Source: JASSUD01 sp031963405 (GTDB lineage Bacteria > Pseudomonadota > Gammaproteobacteria > Burkholderiales > Burkholderiaceae). From it: a stretch of DNA of 64,000 bases. The notes under the pieces were generated by a model, which saw nothing but the letters and a program-made list of their open reading frames with translations, made no database searches and was not told the origin of the DNA. The translations under genes and the position numbers were made by a program. Position 1 is the stretch's first letter; each line of letters begins with the position of its first letter. The stretch is from contig JASSUJ010000001.1 of assembly GCA_031963405.1 (NCBI GenBank), positions 992,001 through 1,056,000 on the forward strand. The letters are read 5' to 3'. Below are positions 16,989 through 26,109 of this stretch, piece by piece.

Positions 16989-19900
16989 ATGACTATGACT
17001 ATGCATGATGCTACTTCGGTCTCTGCAGAGCCGCCTGATAGTCCTTCTGAGCCATCGCAGAGTGCGGCTAATCAAACACAATTACCCATTTCAGAGGCAT
17101 TTCGTACTCCTCATCTTTCTAACGAACTACAAAACTTCGCACACTTGCATCCTACTCATCCCAAGCATCCCCCTCTCCCATCTACAAAAAGCCCTTCTGT
17201 AGATGGCGCGCTTAATGACGCAAATTCACAGGAGAGAAGAAACTCTTTCTTCAGAGAAATGGCTTATAGGCGGTCTTCTCCTTTTGGGTCTTTTGATTTC
17301 TCGCTCCTCTCTAACTCTCCTAACGAGGCTAGCCCCCTCAGTAGAAACCCTAGTGACACCACACTGGTTAATCCAGAAGATGCGCAGAGATACCTAGCAC
17401 CTCCATCATTCTTTAAAAAAAATTTACCGTACTGGGCGCACCTTTCAGTAAGTCGCAAGAAGCTGGAAAAATCTAAACAGCGACTAGCAAATATTGATAC
17501 TGTGTTCTCTAGTCAGCCACAGGCAGACAATTCGCGCGTAAACCAGATCCCCGATAGCTTGCCTACTCCGCAAGGTGAAAGTGCCTCTTTAGGAGCAACT
17601 CCCGGCGAGGAATTTAAAGGTAATGAAACAGCATTGCAGAAATTAGTTGGCGGCTTATTTGATGACGCTAAAGCTGGCGACGTAGAGAATTTAACTGCCA
17701 GCTTAATGGCAAAGCTAGACAAAAATAATGTCCAGCCAGAATGGTTACGATCCAGTTTCATCCTGACTGCTGCCGCACTGTCCGACATTTGCGCAGGCAA
17801 TGCAAAACAGGCGCAGCAAGTTTTAGAGCGCATGAGTCAGCCGCTAGATAGTTTTTGGAAAACGCCAGTTTCAGCTGAAAAAGAAGAGATTGAGGAAATT
17901 GAGGAAAAAGCGTGGCAATGCATGCAACGGCTGGCTACCGTACAAAAATCTGCGCTGCCAGCCGTACTACAGTTGCAAGGCATCGACCCTGAGCGTGAGA
18001 AAGATCGATTAAACGAATACGGTGAAGGTGCCGCGCTGATTATGTACTTGCAAGCGAAGCATAAATTACGCAGCTTCGATCCAAAAATAAAAGCAGCGCC
18101 TTATATCAATAAGAGTGATCCATTTCATCTTGTCAAAGTACTTTCTAATCCAGAAGCAGACCAAGCGCTAAAGGCAATGCAAGCGGCATGCGAAGTGATG
18201 AAATGTGCGCAAGAGTCCAAGAAAAATGCGCATGACTCAGAAGAGCCAGCACCACTAAAACCCCACTTAACGCCCGAATTGCGCGATGCCTATTACTATT
18301 GGACACAAGGCATTCATGACCGCTCGACGTTAATTGAATTCATGAGTCGGTTGGTTAAGCCTTTTACAGACCAACTTGAGTATCTTCAAGAACGAGATAC
18401 TTTATCAACATATGAAAGTCTTAAAAATAACCTTTCACGTGTGTTCGGCCGTAAAAACACAGCTTTGACAAGTCACCAGCTACTGAAGAAAGACCATCTC
18501 ATTGACCATAGTCAATCGGAGGAATATGACAAGGCGATGAACGACGCCATCTCTAGCCTTCATATGACTTTGAAAGCATCCCTACCTCAGATAAACGAGC
18601 CTGTTCAGTTAGCAGAAATGGCACTTATTATTGCCAAACTCGAGATGTGGCAGACAATGAAAGGCAAAGGCTATGGTGAAGATTTCAAACAAGATAAGAG
18701 ATGGGTAAAAGCGTCCCTGCTACATTATGGGTCTGCCTTAATCGATGACCGCAAGCCACTTGATAAAAAGCAGAAAGACTATAAAGCAGTAAACCGAGAA
18801 GCGCGAAAACTATTTGATAAGCAAGAATCGCAAGCCATTCGAAAGCTCACTGAAGCCTCTCAGCTCATGAAGATAGGGATGGTATCGGTCAACCAAATAC
18901 CCTTCCTTTCTAGACGGCTCTCCAAGCGGTTAGAAGAAGAATTATTTAGCATAGCTAGCCTAGAGAATTTAGCATACAAAATGCTAGGCAAAGAATGGCA
19001 AACCGAGACCCATCCTTCAGCGCTCACAGGTGAACAGCAAGCCGATGCTCATCGCCCAGCACTAGCAGATAAGCTACCAGCCAACCAGCAAACTCAACAA
19101 CTACACTCTGCTTTATTTAAAGAGTCCATCCAAAAAGCCAAAGACCTGTCCTACAACACGCAGGTGAAATTTAAAAGTATTGATGACATGGAAGCGTTCT
19201 ACCTGAAAATGGTCAATCAGCCAGCAGGTAGCGCTATTTTGGCATCGGCGGGCGCGGAGGCTGGCTTTAGCCTGGGCTTCTTTATGTCGTTGGTGCACCT
19301 CGCTACGGCTCAAACTCTGTCAGTTGGGCCTGATATAGGTTTCACACACAACGGCCGAGCTTCCCACGCAGTGGGAAATCATTCAGAGCAAGGCGCTCAA
19401 ATTACCAGCGGTAAAAGCAAAGAACTCTACGGACGCCTTGGAGTCAGCTTGCTTGCTGGCATGAAGAATGGGACAGGTGCTTTAAAAAATCTGCTTAGTG
19501 CGAGTGTTACTGCCGGGCCTAGAAAAAAACTCACCTCGATCGAAGAGGCGAGTGTGTCCTTGGGTCGTGCCGGTGGCAAAGAGGCAAACGAAGAAATGGT
19601 TAAGCTTTTTTTCGCGGCAGTAAGAGCAGTGACGGGCAGAATGAAAACGCTTCGTGATAATGCTGACCCCCAACTCAAACTCGATTTCAAGGATCTGCGC
19701 GCTCAATTCTTTGCAGAGGAACTGGCTGCTCGATTTTCCGAGAAGAAATACTCTCTCTCTTTCACTGGACAACACATCAATCAATCTGAGTTAGCGCTCG
19801 TCGCAAGACTCGGGGAAGGCGTTGGACCTGCGTCCCCATCCGTGCCAACAGGCGGAATCAGCGCAGGGATGAATATAAATAAAAAATGGGCGAACAAAAC

Positions 19901-20669
19901 ACTCACCTCAAAAATTGGCACGCAAGAAAAAATAGCACAAGGCTCATCGAGCGAATTCAAGATGGATGGAGTTTGGAGCCTGGGTTTGCGCTTTCCGGCA
20001 ATCGGATCGGTGACCCTCAGATCGTTTATCAATAAAGCGATAGGACGCTTCACTTTCAGAGAAAACGAGCAGCACGTTCAAATTCGCTCTCGAGACAAAC
20101 CAAGCGATCCTTACTCTCGAGATTTTCTTTACGAAAAAAAAGTAGAGAATGCAAACGTTGAGCAACGCAATAAAAAAATGGCGCGCCCTAACTGGGAACA
20201 AGACTATGGGGATGAGCTTCTTGCCGCTTTTCTTAAGCAAGAGCAGGCGATGCCCGACGCTAAGTGGTCCTTGCTTGAGCGTGGGGAGATGAATCCTCAC
20301 GATGCCCGTCCATATAACACGCTCCTTGACTTAAAAATACTGGATCAATTAGCCCACCAAGAGAGGCAATGGCAGCAGCCAAACGGACTAGATAACGATA
20401 TGTTCGCCAGCCTTAAAGAGTGGCTCATCATCAAAAGTCAAAAACAAGTTTTATCACAAGGCTTGAAAGACCAGGCCAGCAAAAAAGAAGTCTGGCAATT
20501 GACCGGCCTAGAATCTGACTACAGCCTCAGCAAAGAGCAGGCAAATGGCATAAGACTGCTCCTCAAAGGAAGGCACATGAAAGGCGTGCAGATTAGCGGC
20601 GGCAAGAAGACGCTTAAGCCACTGCCCAATGAGCCTCATCAACGACCAAGAGCACCCAAATTTACGTAA
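16989..20669 (+). CDS. Giant candidate type III effector (1,226 residues)
   Basis: No family I can name with confidence. Residues 1-160 are Ser/Pro/Asn-rich and disordered; 200-720 are helical (many charged helices such as KAWQCMQRLATVQK); about 740-1030 is a glycine-rich region with alternating short strands (GFSLGFFMSLVHLATAQT, LYGRLGVSLLAGM, MDGVWSLGLRFPAIGSVTL) that could form a beta-barrel or beta-sandwich; the C-terminal 200 residues are helical and basic. The size and disorder-helix-beta layout recall large phytopathogen effectors (AvrE or Ralstonia AWR/RipA families), but I see no defining motif. GGAAATG spacing near the start is acceptable. An exact PIP box lies 106 bp upstream, and the CesT chaperone gene is 1.5 kb away. 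The GNAT gene overlaps its stop codon. Confidence 0.7.
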   Translation: MTMTMHDATSVSAEPPDSPSEPSQSAANQTQLPISEAFRTPHLSNELQNFAHLHPTHPKHPPLPSTKSPSVDGALNDANSQERRNSFFREMAYRRSSPFGSFDFSLLSNSPNEASPLSRNPSDTTLVNPEDAQRYLAPPSFFKKNLPYWAHLSVSRKKLEKSKQRLANIDTVFSSQPQADNSRVNQIPDSLPTPQGESASLGATPGEEFKGNETALQKLVGGLFDDAKAGDVENLTASLMAKLDKNNVQPEWLRSSFILTAAALSDICAGNAKQAQQVLERMSQPLDSFWKTPVSAEKEEIEEIEEKAWQCMQRLATVQKSALPAVLQLQGIDPEREKDRLNEYGEGAALIMYLQAKHKLRSFDPKIKAAPYINKSDPFHLVKVLSNPEADQALKAMQAACEVMKCAQESKKNAHDSEEPAPLKPHLTPELRDAYYYWTQGIHDRSTLIEFMSRLVKPFTDQLEYLQERDTLSTYESLKNNLSRVFGRKNTALTSHQLLKKDHLIDHSQSEEYDKAMNDAISSLHMTLKASLPQINEPVQLAEMALIIAKLEMWQTMKGKGYGEDFKQDKRWVKASLLHYGSALIDDRKPLDKKQKDYKAVNREARKLFDKQESQAIRKLTEASQLMKIGMVSVNQIPFLSRRLSKRLEEELFSIASLENLAYKMLGKEWQTETHPSALTGEQQADAHRPALADKLPANQQTQQLHSALFKESIQKAKDLSYNTQVKFKSIDDMEAFYLKMVNQPAGSAILASAGAEAGFSLGFFMSLVHLATAQTLSVGPDIGFTHNGRASHAVGNHSEQGAQITSGKSKELYGRLGVSLLAGMKNGTGALKNLLSASVTAGPRKKLTSIEEASVSLGRAGGKEANEEMVKLFFAAVRAVTGRMKTLRDNADPQLKLDFKDLRAQFFAEELAARFSEKKYSLSFTGQHINQSELALVARLGEGVGPASPSVPTGGISAGMNINKKWANKTLTSKIGTQEKIAQGSSSEFKMDGVWSLGLRFPAIGSVTLRSFINKAIGRFTFRENEQHVQIRSRDKPSDPYSRDFLYEKKVENANVEQRNKKMARPNWEQDYGDELLAAFLKQEQAMPDAKWSLLERGEMNPHDARPYNTLLDLKILDQLAHQERQWQQPNGLDNDMFASLKEWLIIKSQKQVLSQGLKDQASKKEVWQLTGLESDYSLSKEQANGIRLLLKGRHMKGVQISGGKKTLKPLPNEPHQRPRAPKFT

Positions 20670-21313
20670 TGAAATTATTTCGCCCACCAAAGCATTTTGA
20701 GACTAGCAGAATACTTGCGCGGCCTTTATGTGCTGCAGATGCGCCTGATGTATTTCATTATTTATTAAGTGACCCGCGCGTTACTTGGCATTTACCACTC
20801 GCAACTCATTTTTCTGTAGAAGAAACCATCGCTTACATCCGCTTGTGTGAACTAGGTTGGCGCGCAGGCTTTTTTCATATATGGGGGCTTGTCGATAAAG
20901 CCAGTGGTCGCATTATCGGCCTAGTTGAAATGCGTGCTGCCTTGCCACGCGTTGAGTTTGGCGTGATTACCACTCAGCAGCCTGATCTTAAGCGGCGTAG
21001 GGCTTTGGCGATGATGACAGGACATATATTGGAATGGCTTATTACCCAATCACACGTATATCGAATTTATGCTTGTTGTGACCCGCATAGCGAGGCGTCA
21101 CGGGCTGTCGAGCATTTAGGTTTTCGCTATGAAGCGCAATTGACTGGATGGGAAGCAAGGCCTAATCAAAATAAGCCAGCCGGCACCATCAATACTTATG
21201 TATTACTTCGGCCATTTGACAGTTGGCTCAATACTCCTTTGCGTGCACAACTATTAAAAAAAGAAGGTATGACAGAGAAAAATTCTCTACCTCACGCTTC
21301 AACACTTCCTTAG
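20669..21313 (+). CDS. GNAT-family N-acetyltransferase (RimJ/RimL-like)
   Basis: A 214-residue acetyltransferase. It opens with the RimJ-type first strand TSRILARPLCAADAPDVFHY, has the central strand RIIGLVEMR, a divergent acetyl-CoA loop (QPDLKRRRALAMMTGHILEW instead of the usual Q-x-x-G-x-G/A), and the late motif VYRIYACCDPHSEASRAVEH, ending in LGFRYEA. These enzymes move acetyl from acetyl-CoA to an amine of a protein N-terminus or small molecule. Its ATG overlaps the stop of the giant effector candidate (TAATG), so it is probably translated by coupling and shares the PIP-box promoter. It could modify the effector or a host target; both are speculation. The TAG stop is formed at the junction with the 284-bp palindromic element. 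Confidence 0.8.
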   Translation: MKLFRPPKHFETSRILARPLCAADAPDVFHYLLSDPRVTWHLPLATHFSVEETIAYIRLCELGWRAGFFHIWGLVDKASGRIIGLVEMRAALPRVEFGVITTQQPDLKRRRALAMMTGHILEWLITQSHVYRIYACCDPHSEASRAVEHLGFRYEAQLTGWEARPNQNKPAGTINTYVLLRPFDSWLNTPLRAQLLKKEGMTEKNSLPHASTLP

Positions 21314-21596
21314 GGCCTGTCCTCGATGAAAACGGGCTCGCGAAGGTAGCAGCCAGCGCGCCCTGCAAGGAGTGGGACGCGCCGTTTGGTTGACCCAAAC
21401 AAGCGTCACGCGACGCCGCAGGGCGCGCTGGCTGCTACCTTCCTCTAAAAAACTTATCTTAAATGAGGTTGACAGCTTTTAGGCGCGCACCCGGCGTCAT
21501 GCTCGTTGCGAATACGTCCAGTATTCGCCGCCTTACATTCCCTTGGGTGCGCCTAAAAGCTGTCAACGCGAGCCCGTTTTCATCGAGGACAGGCCC
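21313..21596. repeat. 284-bp compound palindromic element (MITE-like)
   Basis: Terminal inverted repeats of 30 bp, identical as far as I can read (21313-21342 and 21567-21596, tip GGGCCTGTCCTCGATG), flanked on both sides by TA. Inside lie two further inverted repeats side by side: about 25-bp arms starting GAAGGTAGCAGCCAGC (about 21341-21445), and about 22-bp arms starting TTGACAGCTTTTAGGC (about 21469-21567). It encodes no protein. The TIR tip and TA flanks resemble IS5-family ends. It sits flush after the GNAT gene and supplies the G of its TAG stop. Confidence 0.85.
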
Positions 21597-22158
21597 TAAA
21601 GCAAGGGCCTTTGTCTTCGTGGATTACGAAGCTTCTTACTGAGAAAAAAGGGTTGCGATGATTGCGCTACAAGGTCGATCTTGACAATGTATCGATCTTA
21701 GAAGCTGCTTATAAACTCGCTAAGGAAGGTATGCCTAGGCCTGGGGCAAAAAATGCTAATGCAGCACAGTACACGAGTACTGGCTATGAGGCATGGCACC
21801 ACCGACCTGCTTAGACAATCCCTCTCTAACAAGCTCGCACTAAGCTAAGACAAGCAGGCGAACACTCGGCAGCAAGCGGTGCATCGCTCGGCATGAAAGT
21901 TTGCTGCAACTGACTTAGCCTGAAGCGCAGTCAACTCGCGAGCTTACCGGCAGCTTCTTCAAATTTTATAAAGGTTGCTGTGTCGATCAAACATCAAACG
22001 CGGCAACTAGAGCGTTTCTCTTATGATTTGCAGCACGCAATTCCCCTCGCAGACAGCACAGTAGTGCAGCCGGCTCGGGATGACAAAGCGGCAGATCATG
22101 CGAGGAAGGCTCTATTTTTCCCACTCTCGGTTTTATCACTGTACCGACGGAGAATATT
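21597..22158. other. Intergenic stretch before the HrpG-like gene
   Basis: 562 bp. Short frames are present, but none has a start, length or composition that persuades me. The GGAG at 22149-22152 is the ribosome binding site of the next gene. No PIP box seen. Confidence 0.4.
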
Positions 22159-22893
22159 GTGAAGGTTGCCGTGTTAACTAAAAATGAGCATCTGTTTAAG
22201 CTCGCTTGTGACGCTTTCGTTGGGGAGGCAGTCAATTGTATTTGTTTTAACTCAGACCTTTCTCTCTTGCGCGAGCTGCCTCGTCAATCTTTTGATTTAA
22301 TTGTGATTGACGCTCATCATCGAAATTTTGCTGCCTACCATCCGCTCAGCTCATGGAGAGAGTGCTACTCCGACCGCCGCACGCCAATGATTGTGATTGG
22401 CCAATTCTTTAATTTAGATACCTTTAAAGAAACCTTAGCTGCAGGCGCCGACGATGTCATCTTTGGGCCCATCGACCCGCGTGAGCTGAATGCTCGCGCG
22501 CATATTTTGCTTAACCGTACCGCGGCACGTGATAGCGCTTGCACAAAAATAGAGATCAATGGCTATGTCCTAGATAAACGCAGCGGCGCTGTGTTTTGGA
22601 AATCGCAAGCGATCCGACTCACTTCTCGGGAATTTGCGATTGCTTGGTTATTTTTTTCGCACCCAGGACATTTTTTTAGTCGACAGCAAATCTCTGAAGC
22701 GATTTGGGGCAACAATGAACAAATCGTTGGACGCACGCTTGAACAGCATATTTATAAATTGCGTAAAAAATTAGATTTAAATGAAATCAATGGCGTGCAA
22801 CTGCGAACTATTTATGCTTTTGGCTATCGTTTAGAAGCGAGCCAAATAAACCAAGATGAAATAGCACCTGCATTAGCTAATTTATGCTGTTAA
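22159..22893 (+). CDS. hrpG: OmpR-family response regulator, HrpG-like
   Basis: A 244-residue two-domain regulator starting at GTG with GGAG 6 bases upstream. Residues 1-120 form a receiver domain with a probable phospho-acceptor Asp51 (FDLIVIDAHH); the usual paired acidic residues after strand 1 are changed to KNE, and the Lys region reads DDVIFGPIDPREL. Residues about 130-230 are a winged helix-turn-helix of OmpR type (LTSREFAIAWLFFSHPGHFF, RTLEQHIYKLRKKLDL, LRTIYAFGYRLE). No sensor kinase is adjacent. In Ralstonia and Xanthomonas an orphan OmpR-type regulator, HrpG, activates hrpB/hrpX; here the AraC-type HrpB-like gene follows 392 bp downstream on the same strand, which is why I propose HrpG. 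Sequence alone supports OmpR family; the orthology is inferred. Confidence 0.7.
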   Translation: MKVAVLTKNEHLFKLACDAFVGEAVNCICFNSDLSLLRELPRQSFDLIVIDAHHRNFAAYHPLSSWRECYSDRRTPMIVIGQFFNLDTFKETLAAGADDVIFGPIDPRELNARAHILLNRTAARDSACTKIEINGYVLDKRSGAVFWKSQAIRLTSREFAIAWLFFSHPGHFFSRQQISEAIWGNNEQIVGRTLEQHIYKLRKKLDLNEINGVQLRTIYAFGYRLEASQINQDEIAPALANLCC

Positions 22894-23285
22894 GCAAAAT
22901 ACTGAATAAAGTCTGAGTAAAAAATGTGGATGCAGACGGGACAAAGACATAACCAAGCTCTCGCTTAGTTCAGATCGTCTTAAAGCCAATTCTAAAAAAA
23001 ATAAAACGATGTAAATTATTGAAAATTCACCGATTAAATCGTCCTAGCATGGATTTATGGAAGGGAAAATAAATCGGGAGCGATCCATCTCCGTGTAAAG
23101 AGCACGCCATCTGCTCTCGGCTGATTCGATTCTTCCTTAGCAGGCCATTTTCATCATCATTTTAAAAAGGCCTAGCTTGATTAAGGAAGCGCTGAATAAA
23201 TCGCGAGCAAGAAATGACACCACTCCCGGTTTATTCAGCGCTTCCTTAAATAGAAAAATTCTTAAGCGCAGTGCAAGGAGACAAT
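22894..23285 (+). other. Spacer between hrpG-like and hrpB-like genes
   Basis: 392 bp holding the family A palindrome at 23181-23249 and the hrpB-like ribosome binding site (AAGGAG 23275-23280). The rest is AT-rich and may carry the hrpB-like promoter, but I cannot fix -35/-10 boxes. Confidence 0.4.
23181..23249. repeat. Palindromic repeat, family A (reference copy)
   Basis: A perfect 20-bp inverted repeat (23181-23200 and 23230-23249; tip TTAAGGAAGCGCTGAATAAA) around a 29-bp centre. It is the cleanest copy of a family seen also at 43614, 51070, 51284, 54291 and 54597, and as single tips at the ends of hflK, hflX, hisS and der. It lies 25 bp before the hrpB-like ribosome binding site, so it will be in the leader if transcription starts upstream. 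Confidence 0.85.
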
Positions 23286-24716
23286 ATGTTTTGGACTGTG
23301 TACTTCCCGATGATTTCGGTGTTAAGTTTTGATAAAGCACATCCTACTTTAAAGCAGCTCATATTCGACGCAAAACTCCATGAAGCCTTTCTGTTTGCCA
23401 CTAAGCATGCAGATGAAGCGCAACATGGGTCAGCCCACGAAACACTTTCAGAAAACCTACGCATTAGTGGAGATTTACAGCTTATGCTGGGCCGCTTTGA
23501 AGAGGCAGAAGAAAGTTTACGTAAATCTAGCCGCCTCATTCGCCACGCAAAATACACATTACGCGTTCAGTCTTGCCGTAATACCGGCTGGCAAGCTTTT
23601 TTCCTAAATCGAACGAGCACTGCCTTGAGCTGCTTTATTCGACTGCTTAATGAACATGACTTGGAGGTAGACAGACGCTTAGAGGCGCTAGCGGGCGCTA
23701 TTTTTGTCTTGTATAGCTTGGGCTACTTTAACGAAGCGCATCAGTACCTCGATGAGATGTCTGCGCTAGCCGAAGAAGAAGAGAAACTAGCCTGGCAGCA
23801 GTTGGCTTACACCATCCGAGCAGATTTAACGCTGCAACATACACTCCGCCAATCGACGAAATTTGTCGACCATGTGTTTTGGCATGTCGCGAGCTCTAAT
23901 TTCTTGCCGCAGCCGCTCGATAACACGTCAAAAGCAGACGCCCTACCCCGCTTATTGACACAAAGGCTAAATTTTTTGTCATCCTTGCGCACCCTCTCGC
24001 ATGGCGGATTCAACACTGCTGAACAACTGCAAACTCATTTAAGCTGGGCCGTGCTCGCCGAGCTAGAAAATTATCAGCAAGCGCTTAGAGTTGAAATTGC
24101 ACTCGCCGCACTATCTGCTGATGCGGCGCGTTTAGCCCATAGCTTTTTAGATTTTAATCACTTTGGTCAAGGCCAATCCCATTACGCTAGCCTGCGTAAT
24201 AATGCCGAATATTTCTACTGCCTAGCCAAAATAGCACAGCAGAGCGGACATCTCGAAGAGGCTATGCACCACTATGCACGCTATTCATTGCTAGCCATGC
24301 AGTCGATACGTGCCGTGGTACTACCGCCCGACTTTCATCCTAATAAGCGTGCCCGCAAACCTGTGCTCATTCCTTCTGACGACATTTGCGCACGCTTACC
24401 CGGCAAATATCGTCGTGCCTATAATTATTTACTTGAAAACCTAAGTCGAGCTGACTTGTCAGTGCGTGAAGTCGCTGCACAAATTGGCATTACTGAGCGC
24501 GCGCTCCAATTAACGTTTAAAACTCACGTTGGCTTATCTCCGACTGAAGTGATTAGGCGCCATCGCATGGAGCATATTCGCCAAGATTTACTGAATGAAA
24601 CTGGGGTATCAATTGCAGATGTGGCGGAGAAATGGGGAGTGCAAAACCGCTCTACGCTGGTGAATAGTTACCGTAGGCAATTTCATGAAGCGCCTTCTGA
24701 TACTTTGCTGCGTTAA
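23286..24716 (+). CDS. hrpB: AraC-family T3SS master activator, HrpB/HrpX-like
   Basis: I start it at ATG 23286 because AAGGAG sits 5 bases upstream; this gives 476 residues, the length known for HrpB/HrpX. The N-terminus (MFWTVYFPMISVLSFDKA) and the long TPR-like helical region (about 20-340) match that family's layout. The last 100 residues are an AraC DNA-binding domain with two helix-turn-helices: VREVAAQIGITERALQLTFK, PTEVIRRHRMEHIRQDLLN, then IADVAEKWGVQNRSTLVNSY. The protein activates T3SS and effector operons through PIP/hrpII boxes; four exact boxes occur in this window. It is downstream of the HrpG-like gene and converges on argG. I am sure of the AraC type and fairly sure of the subfamily. 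Confidence 0.85.
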   Translation: MFWTVYFPMISVLSFDKAHPTLKQLIFDAKLHEAFLFATKHADEAQHGSAHETLSENLRISGDLQLMLGRFEEAEESLRKSSRLIRHAKYTLRVQSCRNTGWQAFFLNRTSTALSCFIRLLNEHDLEVDRRLEALAGAIFVLYSLGYFNEAHQYLDEMSALAEEEEKLAWQQLAYTIRADLTLQHTLRQSTKFVDHVFWHVASSNFLPQPLDNTSKADALPRLLTQRLNFLSSLRTLSHGGFNTAEQLQTHLSWAVLAELENYQQALRVEIALAALSADAARLAHSFLDFNHFGQGQSHYASLRNNAEYFYCLAKIAQQSGHLEEAMHHYARYSLLAMQSIRAVVLPPDFHPNKRARKPVLIPSDDICARLPGKYRRAYNYLLENLSRADLSVREVAAQIGITERALQLTFKTHVGLSPTEVIRRHRMEHIRQDLLNETGVSIADVAEKWGVQNRSTLVNSYRRQFHEAPSDTLLR

Positions 24717-24774
24717 ATCATAGAGACATCAATACACCAACTCCCATAAATAAATAAATAGCTACCTATCTTGA

Positions 24775-24803
24775 GGTTCATGCTGCTAAACACAGCATGA
24801 ACC
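24775..24803. terminator. Hairpin between convergent hrpB-like and argG genes
   Basis: Perfect 11-bp stem (24775-24785 with 24793-24803, GGTTCATGCTG) and a 7-base loop between the two convergent stop codons. There is no clear T-run on either strand, so it may be a bidirectional weak terminator or just an mRNA-end hairpin. Confidence 0.45.
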
Positions 24804-24862
24804 AAGCTTCTCAATACGATAAATATAATAGGCCTCTTATCTTAAGCGCGAATAAAACTTTA

Positions 24863-26089
24863 TTAAGCGCGCCTGCGTCTTGCGTTTTCCGCAATCCTCA
24901 TGCGTAAAGCGTGGAGTTTAATAAAACCACCGGCATCAGCTTGATTGTAGGCACCGCCATCATCATCAAAAGTTGCAATGGTTTGATCGAATAGGCTGTA
25001 TTTCGAATCGCGCGCCACCACAGTGACATTTCCTTTATAGAGTTTAATGCGGACCCAGCCATTCACATTTTGCTGTGTATGATCGATCAGCGCTTGTAAT
25101 GCCAGGCGCTCGGGGCTCCACCAATAACCGTTATAAATCAGCGCAGCATAACGGGCCATTAGGTCATCTTTGAGATGTGCCACTTCCCGATCTAAAGTAA
25201 TAGATTCAATGCCACGATGTCCTTTTAACAAAATAGTGCCGCCCGGCGTTTCGTAACAACCTCGTGATTTCATCCCAACGTAGCGGTTTTCAACTAGATC
25301 CAAGCGACCAATGCCATGCTCGCCTCCTATTTGATTGAGTGCCGCTAAGAGTTGGGCAGGCGTTAAGCGTTGACCATTTAGCGCAACCGGATCGCCATGC
25401 TCATATTCAAGGTCTAAATAGCAAGCTTGCTCGGGCGCTTGTTCCGGCGCGACAGTCCAACGCCACATGTCGGCTTCGGCTTGCGCTTTAGGGTCTTCAA
25501 GGTGGCGGCCTTCGTAAGAGATGTGCAGCAGATTGGCATCCATCGAATACGGCGCACCTCCTTGGTGGTGCTTCATTTCAATCGGAATGTTTGCTTGCTC
25601 GGCATAAGCGAGAAGTTTCTCGCGTGAGAGCAAATCCCATTCGCGCCAAGGTGCGATCACTTTAATATTAGGCTCAAGGGCGTAATAACCTAGCTCAAAG
25701 CGCACCTGATCATTGCCTTTACCTGTAGCCCCATGAGCCACAGCTTGTGCCTCGGTTTGGCGAGCAATTTCAATTTGTCGTTTGGCGATGAGGGGGCGCG
25801 CGATGGAGGTGCCTAATAGATATTCGCCTTCATATAAAGTATTGCAGCGAAACATAGGGAAAACAAAATCACGAACGAATTCTTCGCGTAAATCATCGAT
25901 AAAAATATGTTCAGGTTTAATTCCCAGCTGCATGGCTTTTTGACGCGCTGGCTCCAGCTCTTCACCTTGCCCAATATCAGCCGTGAAGGTAATGACTTCA
26001 GCGTTATAGTTGTCTTGCAGCCATTTAAGGATGACGGAAGTATCAAGGCCGCCTGAATAGGCGAGTACAATTTTTGGATGAGTGCTCAT
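24863..26089 (-). CDS. argG: Argininosuccinate synthase
   Basis: A 408-residue cytoplasmic enzyme joining citrulline and aspartate with ATP to argininosuccinate. I use the ATG at 26089, where the conserved N-terminus begins (MSTHPKIVLAYSGGLDTSV); a longer frame upstream would overlap argF and lacks family similarity. The PP-loop AYSGGLDTS binds ATP; ATGKGNDQVRFE and the SMDANLLHISYEG block are the substrate motifs. Length is normal (about 400-445). It lies 20 bp after argF on the same strand and argH diverges just beyond, so three arginine genes are grouped. No ArgR box is evident to me. Confidence 0.95.
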   Translation of the reverse strand: MSTHPKIVLAYSGGLDTSVILKWLQDNYNAEVITFTADIGQGEELEPARQKAMQLGIKPEHIFIDDLREEFVRDFVFPMFRCNTLYEGEYLLGTSIARPLIAKRQIEIARQTEAQAVAHGATGKGNDQVRFELGYYALEPNIKVIAPWREWDLLSREKLLAYAEQANIPIEMKHHQGGAPYSMDANLLHISYEGRHLEDPKAQAEADMWRWTVAPEQAPEQACYLDLEYEHGDPVALNGQRLTPAQLLAALNQIGGEHGIGRLDLVENRYVGMKSRGCYETPGGTILLKGHRGIESITLDREVAHLKDDLMARYAALIYNGYWWSPERLALQALIDHTQQNVNGWVRIKLYKGNVTVVARDSKYSLFDQTIATFDDDGGAYNQADAGGFIKLHALRMRIAENARRRRA

Positions 26090-26109
26090 AGATTGATCTA
26101 AAGATATAT

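Noticed and set aside
22365..22559. Antisense frame inside the hrpG-like gene
   Set aside because: Shadow of a well-supported response regulator.
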